From contig NZ_JAEMXM010000019.1 of the NCBI RefSeq assembly GCF_016482785.1, positions 38,325 through 102,324 on the forward strand: a DNA stretch of 64,000 bases, written 5' to 3'. Numbering within the stretch: position 1 is the first letter of the stretch; each line of letters begins with the position of its first letter. The notes under the pieces were generated by a model. That model searched no databases, was not told the origin of the DNA, and saw nothing but the letters and a program-made list of their open reading frames with translations. The position numbers and the translations under genes were made by a program. The stretch comes from Paenibacillus alkalitolerans (lineage in GTDB: Bacteria > Bacillota > Bacilli > Paenibacillales > YIM-B00363). Positions 34,262-43,598 of this stretch are shown here, piece after piece.

Positions 34262-35641
34262 TTGGATACCGGACTTGAACAGGTGCAACAATTGCTTATC
34301 AAGTATAAGCAGGAGCATGTTTTAGATTTTCTTAAGAGGCTGGATCCTATCGAGAAAGATAAATTGATTCAACAAATACTCAGTATTGATTTTGTGCAGC
34401 TGTCTTCGGCCTTGAATAAGGTAAAGCACCAGAAAGTTGTGGATATAGAATCAATTGAACCGATGGAGTATCAGCGACTGGATCAATTCACAAAGGAACA
34501 ACGGGACATGTATGCCGAAGAGGGGTGGAGATTACTCCGAAACGGCGAGGTCGGCGTAATTGTAGTCGCAGGCGGGCAAGGCAGCAGATTGGGACATGAA
34601 GGACCGAAAGGTACATTGGATATCGATTTACCCTCTGGCAAATCATTGTTCCAATTGCAAGCGGAGCGCCTGTTAAATCTTTCAAACAGGGCCGCACAAA
34701 GCATTCCTTGGTACATTATGACAAGCCCTGAAAATCATGACGCCACGATTCAGTTCTTTCAATCGCACAATTACTTCGGGTACCCGAAAACAGACTGCAT
34801 ATTCTTTCAACAAAAGACGATGCCGGCAATAGACCAACAAGGGAAGCTGCTCTTCTCTTCGCCTTCTCAAATCAATTTTGTCCCTAGCGGTAACGGGGAA
34901 TGCTTTTCATCCCTGTATCACTCAGGCGCCCTTGAAGATATGAAACGAAGAGGCATTACTTGGCTGTTTTATTACAATGTCGATAATGCGATTATTAAAG
35001 CGGCAGATCCATTGTTCGTAGGCTTTTCCGCTTCCTTCGACAATACAATATCTACTAAAGCGATTAAAAAGGTCGACCCGGAAGAAAAGGTTGGCGTTCT
35101 GTGCTTGAAGAATGGGCGTCCTTTTGTATTGGAATATAATGAGATACCGGATGCATTATTGCAACAACGCAACAGTCAAGGCGAATTGCTGCTGGGCCTC
35201 GCCAACATTTCCATCCATATGTTCCGGTATGATTTCATTGAAAAATACGCGCGCCACAAAGTCCCTTACCATGTCGCACTAAAGAAAATAAAGTATTCCG
35301 ATACTAACGGCACTATTATAACTCCCGATGAACCAAACGCGTATAAACTGGAAAGTTTTATTTTCGACTACTTCCCGTTTGCGGAAAAAACGACAGTTTT
35401 ATTAGCCGAACGTGAAGAAGAATTTGCCCCGGTCAAAAATAAAGAAGGAGCGGACAGTCCTTTAACTGCAAGAAACCAAATTCTTAATCTCCATAAAAAA
35501 TGGCTCGCGGATAGCGGTGTCGACTTGGCAAAACTCGGGTTGCAAGATCGATTCATAGAAATATCTCCACTACTATCGTACGGCGGCGAAGGAATAAACG
35601 AAGGTATTGATAAAATCATTAAACAACAAGGGATGAAATGA
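34262..35641 (+). CDS. UDP-sugar (UDP-GlcNAc-type) pyrophosphorylase
   Basis: The 459-residue product is of the eukaryote-like UDPGP/UAP1 family, not the bacterial GalU: nucleotide-binding loop VIVVAGGQGSRLGHEGPKGT near residue 100, LFQLQAERLL, and PSGNGECFSSLYHSGALEDM, which in UAP1 forms the uridine/GlcNAc site. It should form UDP-GlcNAc or UDP-glucose from UTP and sugar-1-phosphate. TTG 34262 follows TGAGGGGTG. The gene is visibly AT-richer than neighbours at 29-33 kb. Close spacing behind bshB2, which handles a GlcNAc derivative, suggests a shared pathway (inference). Confidence 0.87.
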   Translation: MDTGLEQVQQLLIKYKQEHVLDFLKRLDPIEKDKLIQQILSIDFVQLSSALNKVKHQKVVDIESIEPMEYQRLDQFTKEQRDMYAEEGWRLLRNGEVGVIVVAGGQGSRLGHEGPKGTLDIDLPSGKSLFQLQAERLLNLSNRAAQSIPWYIMTSPENHDATIQFFQSHNYFGYPKTDCIFFQQKTMPAIDQQGKLLFSSPSQINFVPSGNGECFSSLYHSGALEDMKRRGITWLFYYNVDNAIIKAADPLFVGFSASFDNTISTKAIKKVDPEEKVGVLCLKNGRPFVLEYNEIPDALLQQRNSQGELLLGLANISIHMFRYDFIEKYARHKVPYHVALKKIKYSDTNGTIITPDEPNAYKLESFIFDYFPFAEKTTVLLAEREEEFAPVKNKEGADSPLTARNQILNLHKKWLADSGVDLAKLGLQDRFIEISPLLSYGGEGINEGIDKIIKQQGMK

Positions 35642-35694
35642 AGAAAAAATTTGTATGGATCGGCTTGTTGCTTCTGGGCGTCTTGGCGTTCTGA
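35638..35694 (+). other. 18-codon hydrophobic stub ORF
   Basis: Starting in the stop codon of the pyrophosphorylase (ATGA), a frame encodes MKKKFVWIGLLLLGVLAF and stops: a signal-peptide-like sequence with nothing behind it. It could be the remnant of a truncated secreted protein gene or a small membrane peptide. A terminator follows. Confidence 0.35.
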
Positions 35695-35706
35695 GCTAAG
35701 TAAACG

Positions 35707-35746
35707 AGTGCAGAGAAGCATGCCGCGGCAGCCGCTCTGCACTTTT
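35707..35746 (+). terminator. Terminator after the pyrophosphorylase
   Basis: AGTGCAGAG and CTCTGCACT pair as a nine-base stem over a 19-base GC-rich loop, followed by TTTT-containing sequence. Confidence 0.7.
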
Positions 35747-35748
35747 CA

Positions 35749-36300
35749 TTGCTGGGGGTGGATCGTATAAAAAAGTTTGCAGCCATTTTATTAGCGGTTA
35801 TATGTTTACTGACACTTCACTTCCTAATGCAACCACAGTCGCCAACAAAATCCGATGTTTTCCGCAATACCGAAAACTGGTCGCCTCCGGTTAAGGAAAT
35901 TTATTTGGTTGAAAAGGTTGGCGACGAGTGGATTACAATTTTCAGGAGCGAGAACATGTTATTTTTAGGTGAACTGCACCGAAATTGGTTTGGTTCATGG
36001 GTGCTAGGAGACAAACTAGGTAATTCAGGCCCGTTAAGTTCCGCTCACTATCCCCCGGGCGGAGAAGAGGACGTGTTATGGAGCGCCTCAGGAATAGGAG
36101 ATATTTCGATATATTTCGGAATGATTAACAGTCCGGAAATAGATAAAATAGTTATCCATGTAGAAAATAAAACATTTGACGTACCTTTATTAGAATCTTC
36201 AGACGGCAACAGATTTTATTATTTTGAAAGGAATGGCAGTACGGTTCCTTTCACGATAATCGGACTGTCTAAAGAAGGGGAAATCGTATATACGAATTAA
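35749..36300 (+). CDS. Membrane-anchored or secreted hypothetical protein
   Basis: A protein of up to 183 residues with a signal-anchor IKKFAAILLAVICLLTLHFL, then a soluble part: VKEIYLVEKVGDEWITIF, LGDKLGNSGPLSSAHYPP, and a second half with IVIHVENKTFDVPLL and VPFTIIGLSKEGEIVYT, suggesting beta-rich folding. Unrecognised. The start is uncertain: TTG 35749 precedes GGGGGTGG, and after that ribosome site only ATA stands at the right place in frame. The gene is AT-rich, as is the pyrophosphorylase upstream. It converges on a minus-strand gene with six bases between. Confidence 0.65.
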   Translation: MLGVDRIKKFAAILLAVICLLTLHFLMQPQSPTKSDVFRNTENWSPPVKEIYLVEKVGDEWITIFRSENMLFLGELHRNWFGSWVLGDKLGNSGPLSSAHYPPGGEEDVLWSASGIGDISIYFGMINSPEIDKIVIHVENKTFDVPLLESSDGNRFYYFERNGSTVPFTIIGLSKEGEIVYTN

Positions 36301-36313
36301 TCCGCATTAATTC
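36294..36313. terminator. AT-rich palindrome across two stop codons
   Basis: GAATTAAT-CCGC-ATTAATTC spans the convergent ends; only a weak terminator, if any. Confidence 0.3.
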
Positions 36314-37464
36314 TCGCTTAAAGCGTCCGCGGCGAGCGCTTGGAGCACCATGTTGTCCATCGGCGGATTGTGTAGACCGGCACGGACGTCGCGGTAGTAT
36401 CTTTCTAGAGGAAAGGTTCTGGACAAGCTGGCGCCACCCGCGATGCGCATCGCCATATCCACAACTTTAATCGCATTGTTCGTTGCCACATATTTGGCCA
36501 AACCGAGCTCCGGCTTTAAGTGCGGCCGGCGTTCCATCGGTTCCCGGTCCCAGCGGTCCGCCGCCGCATACAACAGGCTGCGGGCCGTCCGAAGCTCGAC
36601 CTCTATCTGCCCGATCGATTGTTCAACCCAAGGGAGCTCGGCAATCGGTCCCGTTAAATAGTTCGGCCGGTATGTTTGCGCGTATTTTAAGACGAAATCT
36701 CGCGCCGCCAACGCTATTCCGATGTAGCACGCCGGGATGTGCAGCAGCCAGCCGCCTCCGTCGTCGGTTCCCTTACCGGTGATACGGGCGTCCTCAGCGG
36801 CGAATGCGCCGTCCAACACCACATCATGGCTTCCGGTTGCGCGCATCCCGATCGTGTCCCACGTCTCCGCTACGGTGACCCGGTCGGATGCAAAGACCAG
36901 AAATTCAGCCGTGCGGTCTTCCTCGGGAATATAGGCGGACACGACGAATCGGTCGAGAATCGGTGACAGAGTGCTGAACGTTTTGCGTCCGGTAATGAGC
37001 CATCCGCCGTCGGTCCGTACCGCCGTGGTTTCGGGTCTGCCGCCCCGCGTGGGGCTGCCTGTGGCCGCTTCCGTGGCGAAGGTGTTGATCATCGCGCCAT
37101 CGGAGACAACATCCCGGCACAACTGTGCGAACAGGCTGTCCGGCCATTTGCGGCTCGTTCTAAGATGGAGCACCTGACCGACATGCCAACCGACCGCCAA
37201 AGCGGTGGAACCGTCGCCGTACGCCAGACGCTCCTGCAGTAGCACCATTTCGTAGAGCGACAGCTCGTCCCCGCCGAACGCTTTCGGCACCGTTATTTTT
37301 AAATAACCGGCATTACGCAGATCTTCGAAATTTTCGAACGGAAACGACCCTTCCAAATCGTGCGCACCCGCTCTATCCGCGAAACGGCCAGCAAGGGCTT
37401 CGACTTTCTCCGCACGTTCCCTCTCCTCTTCGCTGCGGATATATTGATCGATCAACCGTCCCAT
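36307..37464 (-). CDS. Acyl-CoA dehydrogenase-family flavoprotein
   Basis: A 385-residue protein with the acyl-CoA dehydrogenase fold: N-terminal helices with FADRAGAHDLEGSFPFENFE, GYLKITVPKAFGGDELSLYE, the flavin strand region GGWLITGRKTFSTLSPILDR, and DTIGMRATGSHDVVLDGAFA. The catalytic Glu of true dehydrogenases is not evident, and the sequence recalls the FMN-dependent monooxygenase/SfnB/DszC side of the family. No thioester pathway genes are adjacent. GAAAAGGAGTG precedes ATG 37464. Substrate unknown. Confidence 0.83.
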   Translation of the reverse strand: MGRLIDQYIRSEEERERAEKVEALAGRFADRAGAHDLEGSFPFENFEDLRNAGYLKITVPKAFGGDELSLYEMVLLQERLAYGDGSTALAVGWHVGQVLHLRTSRKWPDSLFAQLCRDVVSDGAMINTFATEAATGSPTRGGRPETTAVRTDGGWLITGRKTFSTLSPILDRFVVSAYIPEEDRTAEFLVFASDRVTVAETWDTIGMRATGSHDVVLDGAFAAEDARITGKGTDDGGGWLLHIPACYIGIALAARDFVLKYAQTYRPNYLTGPIAELPWVEQSIGQIEVELRTARSLLYAAADRWDREPMERRPHLKPELGLAKYVATNNAIKVVDMAMRIAGGASLSRTFPLERYYRDVRAGLHNPPMDNMVLQALAADALSEN

Positions 37465-37562
37465 TCGCGCACACTCCTTTTCAAAAATCCCATGAGCAAC
37501 CTATCGTATACATATTAAGCATTTTACCATAATAATGGCGGCTCCCGGGAACGCTGCACCAT

Positions 37563-37748
37563 GCAGCGGCAGAAGTTACCGCTGGAGAGCGGGTTTGAAA
37601 ATTCGTCGAATTGCAAAGGCAAAATGTACCGCTGCATTAAGCGGATCGTGTGCAATGAGCGGTTGGACAGCTGTGGAGAGGCAAAAATTGCCGCTGCGGA
37701 GTGGAGAAATATATTGTATCTGTTGCAGGGGAAAATATTACCTCTGCA
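37563..37748. repeat. Array of four palindromic repeats (cluster B)
   Basis: Same repeat family as at 33 kb. Copies: 37564-37584 (CAGCGGCAGAAGTTACCGCTG), 37612-37636, a GGCAAAAATTGCC core within 37670-37697, and 37724-37748 (TGCAGGGG...CCTCTGCA). Spacing 48-60 bases. No coding frame is supported here. Confidence 0.8.
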
Positions 37749-37809
37749 TACGGCAAATATGCAATCGCGTTCGAATTGGTTTTTGTTTTTCTTTGAAAAA
37801 CTCATATTC

Positions 37810-37853
37810 AAACACAAACAAAGATGCTAGAATGGAAACAAACAAAAACAAAA
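37810..37853 (+). promoter_or_regulatory. Direct A/C-rich repeats around the rhamnose operon promoter
   Basis: AAACACAAACAAA and AAACAAACAAAAACAAAA flank TAGAAT (37828-37833), a probable -10. DeoR-type regulators often bind such direct repeats, and a DeoR gene ends this operon; no convincing -35 is seen. Confidence 0.45.
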
Positions 37854-37875
37854 TAAAGCATGCGGAGGAAAAACG

Positions 37876-39945
37876 ATGGTACAAAGCTTATGGGACACAA
37901 CGAAAGCGTCGGCGCTCAAAGGAGGACTCGACGAGCTCGTCTACAGGTCCAATATTATTGGAGCGGACCGGCGGGTGTGCAATTGGGGCGGAGGCAACAC
38001 GTCGATGAAGACGACGGTAACCGATTTCCGCGGCCGCGAAGTCGAAGTGATGTGGGTGAAAGGCAGCGGCTCGGACCTGGCCACGATGAAAGCCGGCAAC
38101 TTTACAGGTTTGCGCATGGAAGACATCCGCCCGTTGTTCGAAAGAGGCGAAATGTCGGATGAAGAGATGGTCGCGTATTTGGCGCATTGCATGATCGACG
38201 CCAAGCATCCGCGCGCATCGATCGAGACGCTGCTTCATGCATTCTTACCGTTCAATCATGTCGATCATACGCACCCGGATGCGATTATCAGCCTGTGCTG
38301 CGCGGACAACGGGAAGGAAATCGCGCGCGAAATTTTCGGCGACCGTTTCGTATGGGTTCCTTACGTCCGTCCGGGATTCACGCTTTCCAAGATGATTGCG
38401 CAAGGCGTGCTTGCCAATCCGAACGCGGAGCTTGTGCTCATGGAGAAGCACGGCCTCGTCACTTGGGGCGATACTTCCGAAGCTTGCTACGCCAAGACGA
38501 TCGCAATCATTAACGAGGCTGAAGCTTACATTGAAGCGAGAGTCAACGAAGCAAAGCTGTTCGGCGGCGCAAAACACGAACCGCTGCCCGCGGACGTACG
38601 CCGCAGCATTGCATCGCAAGTGATGCCCGCCATTCGCGGAGCCGTGAGCGATGCGAAGAAAATGATCCTCACGTTCGACGACGAAGCGGATGTTCTGCAA
38701 TTCGCGGGCGGCAAGGATTCGGCGCAATTGTCCCAGGTCGGCGCGGCTTGCCCGGACCATCTCGTGCATACGAAGGTCGTCCCGCTCTTTATCGACTGGA
38801 CGCCGGACGCGCAAGACGTTGAAGGTTTGAAAACGAAGCTCAAGGACGGCATTGCGGCTTACAAAGAGCAGTACAAAGCGTACTTCGAGCGGAACAAGAA
38901 CGAAGGGGACGTCATGTTTGAAGCGGCTCCGCGCGTCATTCTCATACCGGGCGTCGGCATGATCAATACCGGCAAAAGCTGGGCGATGTCCAAAGTGAGC
39001 GGAGCGCTGTACCATCGCGCGATCGCGGTCATGAGAGGCTCCACCGCGCTCGGAAAGTTCGTCTCCCTCAGTGAGAACGAATCTTACAACGTCGAATATT
39101 GGCCGCTTGAGCTGTATAAGCTGACTCTGGCTCCGCCGGAAGCGGAATTTTCCCGCAAAGTCGCGTTCATTACGGGCGGCGCCGGAGGCATAGGCAGCGA
39201 AACGGCGCGACGTCTCGTATCCGAAGGCGCACATGTCGTGCTCGCCGATCTGAACCTCGAAGGAGCGCAGAAGGTCGCGGCTGAAATTAACGAAAAGTTC
39301 GGCGAAAACCGGGCGGTTGCGGTTAAGATGGACGTAACGAAAGAAGAGGAAGTCGAGGCTGCATATGCCGAGACGGCGCTCGCTTACGGCGGCGTGGACA
39401 TTATCGTCAATAACGCAGGCTTGGCGACATCCAGTCCGTTCGACGAAACTTCGCTCAAAGAATGGAACCTAAACATCAACGTGCTCGGCACAGGTTATTT
39501 CCTTGTGGCGCGCGAAGCGTTCAAGCTGATGAAAGCTCAAGGCGTCGGCGGCAACATGGTGTTCATCGGCTCGAAAAACTCGATTTACGCGGGCAAGAAC
39601 GCCTCCGCATACAGCTCGGCCAAGGCGCTCGAAGCCCATCTCGCACGCTGCATCGCCGCGGAAGGCGGGGAATTCGGCATTCGCGTGAATACGATATTGC
39701 CGGATGCGATATTGCAAGGCTCCGCGATTTGGAATTCGAATTGGCGCAACGAGCGGGCTGCCGCTTACGGAATCGAGCCGGATCAACTGGAGGAATATTA
39801 CCGCAAGCGGACGACGCTGCTCGTCAACATATTCCCGAAAGACATAGCTGAAGGCGTCGCGTTCTTCGCTTCCTCCAAATCGGACAAAACGACAGGCTGC
39901 ATGCTGACGATCGACGGCGGAGTGCCGGCTGCATTTACCCGATAA
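37876..39945 (+). CDS. rhaEW: Bifunctional rhamnulose-1-P aldolase / L-lactaldehyde dehydrogenase
   Basis: The 689-residue product fuses a class II aldolase (about 1-420) with a short-chain dehydrogenase (about 425-689). The aldolase half shows [11 protein letters not shown] and [10 protein letters not shown] with metal-ligand His; the dehydrogenase half has the nucleotide loop [15 protein letters not shown] and the active-site Y/K in [12 protein letters not shown]. It resembles Bacillus YuxG/RhaEW: it splits rhamnulose-1-phosphate into DHAP and L-lactaldehyde and oxidises the latter to lactate. GCGGAGGAAAAACG sets the start. First gene of the rhamnose operon. Confidence 0.95.
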   Translation: MVQSLWDTTKASALKGGLDELVYRSNIIGADRRVCNWGGGNTSMKTTVTDFRGREVEVMWVKGSGSDLATMKAGNFTGLRMEDIRPLFERGEMSDEEMVAYLAHCMIDAKHPRASIETLLHAFLPFNHVDHTHPDAIISLCCADNGKEIAREIFGDRFVWVPYVRPGFTLSKMIAQGVLANPNAELVLMEKHGLVTWGDTSEACYAKTIAIINEAEAYIEARVNEAKLFGGAKHEPLPADVRRSIASQVMPAIRGAVSDAKKMILTFDDEADVLQFAGGKDSAQLSQVGAACPDHLVHTKVVPLFIDWTPDAQDVEGLKTKLKDGIAAYKEQYKAYFERNKNEGDVMFEAAPRVILIPGVGMINTGKSWAMSKVSGALYHRAIAVMRGSTALGKFVSLSENESYNVEYWPLELYKLTLAPPEAEFSRKVAFITGGAGGIGSETARRLVSEGAHVVLADLNLEGAQKVAAEINEKFGENRAVAVKMDVTKEEEVEAAYAETALAYGGVDIIVNNAGLATSSPFDETSLKEWNLNINVLGTGYFLVAREAFKLMKAQGVGGNMVFIGSKNSIYAGKNASAYSSAKALEAHLARCIAAEGGEFGIRVNTILPDAILQGSAIWNSNWRNERAAAYGIEPDQLEEYYRKRTTLLVNIFPKDIAEGVAFFASSKSDKTTGCMLTIDGGVPAAFTR

Positions 39946-39964
39946 AGCGGAGGAGGGGAAAACA

Positions 39965-41224
39965 ATGACGCAGCAAATCGAAAAGAACTACGAAGAAGCG
40001 AAAAAGCTTTATGAACAGCATGGTATCGATGTCGAACAAGCGCTCAAGAGGCTCGAACAAATAAAAATCTCCATGCATTGCTGGCAGGGAGACGATGTGC
40101 GCGGGTTCCTCAACCGCGATCAGGAGCTGACCGGAGGAATCTCGGTCACCGGCAGCTATCCTGGGGCGGCGCGGACTGCAGCGGAGCTGCGCGCGGATTT
40201 AGAAAAAGCGTTCTCCTTGATTCCCGGCAAACATAAAGTGAATCTTCACGCGATATACGCCGATACGGACGAGCGAGTGGAGTTGGACCGGCTTGAACCG
40301 CGCCATTTTCAAAGTTGGGTGGATTGGGCAAAGGCGCAAGGATTGGGATTGGACTTCAATCCGACCTGCTTCTCGCATGAAAAGTCGAAGGACGGCTTCA
40401 CGTTAAGCCACCCGGACCCGGAAATTCGCCGGTTCTGGATCGATCACTGCAAGGCTTCGCGAAAAATCGGGGCGTACTTCGGCGAACAATTGGGGCAGAC
40501 GTGCGTTACGAACGTGTGGATTCCCGACGGCTTCAAAGATATTCCTGTGGACCGCATGTCGCCAAGGCAGCGGCTTAAAGATTCTCTCGATGAAATTTTT
40601 GCGGAAGAGCTCGACCCGAAAGTTCATTTGGACGCCGTGGAAAGCAAGCTGTTCGGTCTCGGTTCGGAAGCGTATGTCGTCGGCTCACACGAATTTTATA
40701 TGGGATACGGGATCCGAAACAACAAATTGATTTGCTTGGATGCGGGCCATTTCCATCCGACGGAGACGATCTCGGGCAAGCTGTCGTCATTGGCTTTGTT
40801 CGCCAGCGGAATTTTGCTGCATGTAAGCCGTCCGATGCGGTGGGACAGCGACCATGTGGTCATTTTGGACGATGAGCTGATGGATATCGGCAGGGAATTG
40901 GTGCGCAACGACTTGCTCGGAAAGACTCATATCGGTTTGGATTTCTTCGACGCGAGCATCAACCGGGTGGCTGCATGGGTCATCGGCACGCGCAACACGA
41001 TAAAGTCGCTGCTGCGTGCGATGCTTGAGCCTGTTGAAACGTTGAAAAAGGCCGAGCTCGAAGGAGACTATACGACGCGTCTCGCATTGATGGAAGAATT
41101 CAAATCGTATCCTTTCGGGGCGGTGTGGGATTACTATTGTGCAAAGATGGGCGTTCCCGTTCGTGAACAGTGGCTTGAAGAAGTGAAGGCGTACGAGAAA
41201 GCAGTATTGTTGAAACGCGGATGA
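39965..41224 (+). CDS. rhaA: L-rhamnose isomerase
   Basis: The 419-residue enzyme converts L-rhamnose to L-rhamnulose. It matches the RhaA type: [16 protein letters not shown] near the N-terminus, [51 protein letters not shown] and a metal-binding [15 protein letters not shown]. Full length with all motifs. GCGGAGGAGGGG precedes the ATG, 20 bases after rhaEW, so the two are clearly co-transcribed. Confidence 0.97.
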   Translation: MTQQIEKNYEEAKKLYEQHGIDVEQALKRLEQIKISMHCWQGDDVRGFLNRDQELTGGISVTGSYPGAARTAAELRADLEKAFSLIPGKHKVNLHAIYADTDERVELDRLEPRHFQSWVDWAKAQGLGLDFNPTCFSHEKSKDGFTLSHPDPEIRRFWIDHCKASRKIGAYFGEQLGQTCVTNVWIPDGFKDIPVDRMSPRQRLKDSLDEIFAEELDPKVHLDAVESKLFGLGSEAYVVGSHEFYMGYGIRNNKLICLDAGHFHPTETISGKLSSLALFASGILLHVSRPMRWDSDHVVILDDELMDIGRELVRNDLLGKTHIGLDFFDASINRVAAWVIGTRNTIKSLLRAMLEPVETLKKAELEGDYTTRLALMEEFKSYPFGAVWDYYCAKMGVPVREQWLEEVKAYEKAVLLKRG

Positions 41225-41258
41225 GCGATATAGCAAAAATCAAGGGTGGTGCCGGACG

Positions 41259-42731
41259 GTGAGTATTCTCGCGTACGATCTGGGGGCGAGCAGCGGAAGG
41301 GCGCTGCTCGGCCGACTTGACGACAGAAAGATGACGGTCGAAGAGCTTCACCGCTTTCCGAATGACCCGGTGCAGGTTGGCGGCCGCTTGCATTGGGACA
41401 TTCTTCGGCTGTTCCATGAAATCAAACAAGGGCTGTTGAAAGCGAAACGCGACGGGATTTCCCCAAAGAGTATCGCCATTGATTCGTGGGCCGTCGATTT
41501 CGGTCTGATCGGCAAAAACGGGGAACTGCTTGGAAATCCTTATCATTACCGGGATCATCATACGGACGGAGCTATGGAGCGGCTGTTTTCGGTAATCCCA
41601 AAGGATGAAGTATTTAAACGGACCGGCATTCAGTTTCTTCCCTTTAACACGATCTATCAATTGTTTGCATTGAGAGAAGCCGGCTCGCCGCCGCTTCAGT
41701 CAGCCGAACGTTTCCTCATGATACCCGACCTGCTGCGATATTTCCTGACCGGTGAAATGCACAACGAGTTCACCAATGCGACGACGACGCAGCTGTACAA
41801 TCCGCTGGCGGGACGGTGGGATACCGAATTGCTGGTGCGGCTGGGCATCCCGGAATCGTTGTTCGGAGCCGTCGTCGAACCGGGCACGGCCGTGGGGACA
41901 TTGCGCTCAACCGTTCGTGACGAACTGGGTGTCGGTGAAATACCGGTATTTGCGGTTGCCGAGCACGACACCGGATCGGCGGTGGCCGCGGTTCCGGCAT
42001 TGGAGCGAACGTTCGCCTACCTGAGCTGCGGCACTTGGTCTTTGATGGGCACGGAGGTCGACCGGCCGGTTATCAACGATTTGGCTTTGGATCTCAATTT
42101 CACGAACGAAGGCGGCGTCGGCGGGACGTATCGGCTGTTGAAAAACATTATGGGTCTTTGGATTTTGCAGGAGAGCAAACGGGAGTGGGAGAGAGCAGGA
42201 ATCTCTTATACGTTCCCGGAATTAATAAAGATGGCCGAACGAGCGCCTTCTTTCTCCGCTTTCATCGACCCGGACGACAATATGTTTCTCCATCCGGGCG
42301 ATATGACTTCCCGGATCCGGCAGTATTGCCTGCAAACCGGACAGCAGCCGCCGGGGGAGCCGGGCGCGGTCGTCCGGTGCATATTGGAAAGTCTCGCTCT
42401 CAAATACCGTTATGTGCTCGGGCTGACGGAACGCGTTTCCGGACAATCGTTCAACGGCCTCCACATGGTGGGCGGCGGCATCAACAATACGCTGCTTTGC
42501 CAATGGTCCGCCAACGCGATCGGCAAACCGGTATGGGCGGGGCCGGTGGAAGGAAGCGCCATCGGCAACTTGGCCGTTCAGTGGCTGGCGCAGGGCGAGT
42601 TTTCGGACATATGGGAAGCGCGGCGGGTCATCCGGGATTCGTTCCCGGTATCGGTATTCGAGCCGCGGCAGCGGGAACAATGGGAGTATGCTTACGGACG
42701 CTTCCTGAAAGTTACGGGACTTATTGCATAA
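41259..42731 (+). CDS. rhaB: Rhamnulokinase
   Basis: The 490-residue FGGY-family kinase phosphorylates L-rhamnulose. DLGASSGRALLGRL opens the actin-like ATPase fold, IDSWAVDFGLIGKNGELLGN fixes RhaB, AYLSCGTWSLMGTE marks the second phosphate loop and LHMVGGGINNTLLCQWSANA is the C-terminal FGGY motif. GTG start at 41259 after AAGGGTGGTGCC. With rhaA and rhaEW this completes the pathway from rhamnose. No RhaM mutarotase gene is in the window. Confidence 0.96.
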   Translation: MSILAYDLGASSGRALLGRLDDRKMTVEELHRFPNDPVQVGGRLHWDILRLFHEIKQGLLKAKRDGISPKSIAIDSWAVDFGLIGKNGELLGNPYHYRDHHTDGAMERLFSVIPKDEVFKRTGIQFLPFNTIYQLFALREAGSPPLQSAERFLMIPDLLRYFLTGEMHNEFTNATTTQLYNPLAGRWDTELLVRLGIPESLFGAVVEPGTAVGTLRSTVRDELGVGEIPVFAVAEHDTGSAVAAVPALERTFAYLSCGTWSLMGTEVDRPVINDLALDLNFTNEGGVGGTYRLLKNIMGLWILQESKREWERAGISYTFPELIKMAERAPSFSAFIDPDDNMFLHPGDMTSRIRQYCLQTGQQPPGEPGAVVRCILESLALKYRYVLGLTERVSGQSFNGLHMVGGGINNTLLCQWSANAIGKPVWAGPVEGSAIGNLAVQWLAQGEFSDIWEARRVIRDSFPVSVFEPRQREQWEYAYGRFLKVTGLIA

Positions 42732-42751
42732 CGTTTGAAAAGAGGTAGGCT

Positions 42752-43510
42752 ATGCTTGTTGCCGAACGCTACGAGAAAATTGTCCGGCTGGTGAATGAAA
42801 GAGGAAGCATCCGGGTTTCGGAATTGAGCGAATTGTGCCAAGTGACGGAAGAGACCATCAGGCGCGATCTCGATCGCTTGGAGCAGGCCGGCCGGCTGCG
42901 CCGTTCACACGGCGGAGCGGTCAGCGTCAGGGACCAGCAGCCGGAAATTCCATACTATGAACGGGAAATTGTTCATGCGGAAGAGAAGAAGCGGATCGCG
43001 GAGGAGGCTGTTACGCGTATTCAGCCGAGGGACCGGATATTGTTGGACGCCAGCTCGACCGCATGGTACATGGCGAAAATCGTACCCGACATACCGCTCA
43101 CCGTGCTGACGAACTCCATGAAGGTCGCAACGGAGCTAAGCGGCAAGGAGAAGATCGAGGTCGTCTCCACTGGAGGCATACTCGCCGCCAGGTCGTTGTC
43201 GTTCGTCGGTCCTTTGGCGGAACGTTCCCTGGAAAGCTACCACGTGGATAAAGCGTTCCTCTCCTGCAAAGGAGTGCATGCGGAGCGCGGCATCAGCGAG
43301 TCGAACGAGCTGCAGGCGCGCGTGAAGCAAAAGATGATCGATATCGCGGATCAAGTGATACTCTTGGCGGATTCGAGCAAGTTCGGCGTTCAAGCTTTCA
43401 CTCATGTAGCCGATCTGAGCGAAGCGGATTCGATCATTACCGACCGCCGCGTTTCGAAGGAAACGTTGAACCGGTTGGCGGAGCTGGCGATTCCTGTGTC
43501 CGTCGTATAG
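42752..43510 (+). CDS. DeoR-family regulator of the rhamnose operon
   Basis: The 252-residue regulator has an N-terminal winged helix (RVSELSELCQVTEETIRRDL, then RSHGGAV) and the DeoR sensor with LLDASSTAWYMAKIV and VILLADSSKFGVQAF, the sugar-phosphate site with conserved Asp and Lys. It probably represses the operon and responds to rhamnulose-1-phosphate, like Bacillus RhaR/YulB (family knowledge). It lies 20 bases after rhaB with AAAAGAGGTAGGC upstream. Confidence 0.93.
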   Translation: MLVAERYEKIVRLVNERGSIRVSELSELCQVTEETIRRDLDRLEQAGRLRRSHGGAVSVRDQQPEIPYYEREIVHAEEKKRIAEEAVTRIQPRDRILLDASSTAWYMAKIVPDIPLTVLTNSMKVATELSGKEKIEVVSTGGILAARSLSFVGPLAERSLESYHVDKAFLSCKGVHAERGISESNELQARVKQKMIDIADQVILLADSSKFGVQAFTHVADLSEADSIITDRRVSKETLNRLAELAIPVSVV

Positions 43511-43521
43511 CATTAATTGCT

Positions 43522-43546
43522 GCCTCCAGGGGATTGACCTGGAGGC
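43522..43546 (+). terminator. Hairpin between rhamnose and lactate genes
   Basis: GCCTCCAGG and CCTGGAGGC form a perfect nine-base stem with a seven-base loop and no T-tract. It may partly end the rhamnose transcript or insulate lutABC. Confidence 0.55.
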
Positions 43547-43552
43547 TAACTT

Positions 43553-43579
43553 CTGATAAGTTGTCTGATAACCTGATAA
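43553..43579 (+). promoter_or_regulatory. Triple CTGATAA direct repeats before lutA
   Basis: CTGATAA occurs at 43553, 43565 and 43573 within 27 bases and 20 bases before lutA. A regulator with direct-repeat binding (DeoR or GntR, both encoded nearby) could use them. Confidence 0.5.
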
Positions 43580-43598
43580 ATTTGGTGAGGGGTGCGCA

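Noticed and set aside
38245..39234. A 329-codon minus-strand frame in rhaEW
   Set aside because: The plus strand carries all aldolase and dehydrogenase motifs; the antisense frame has none.
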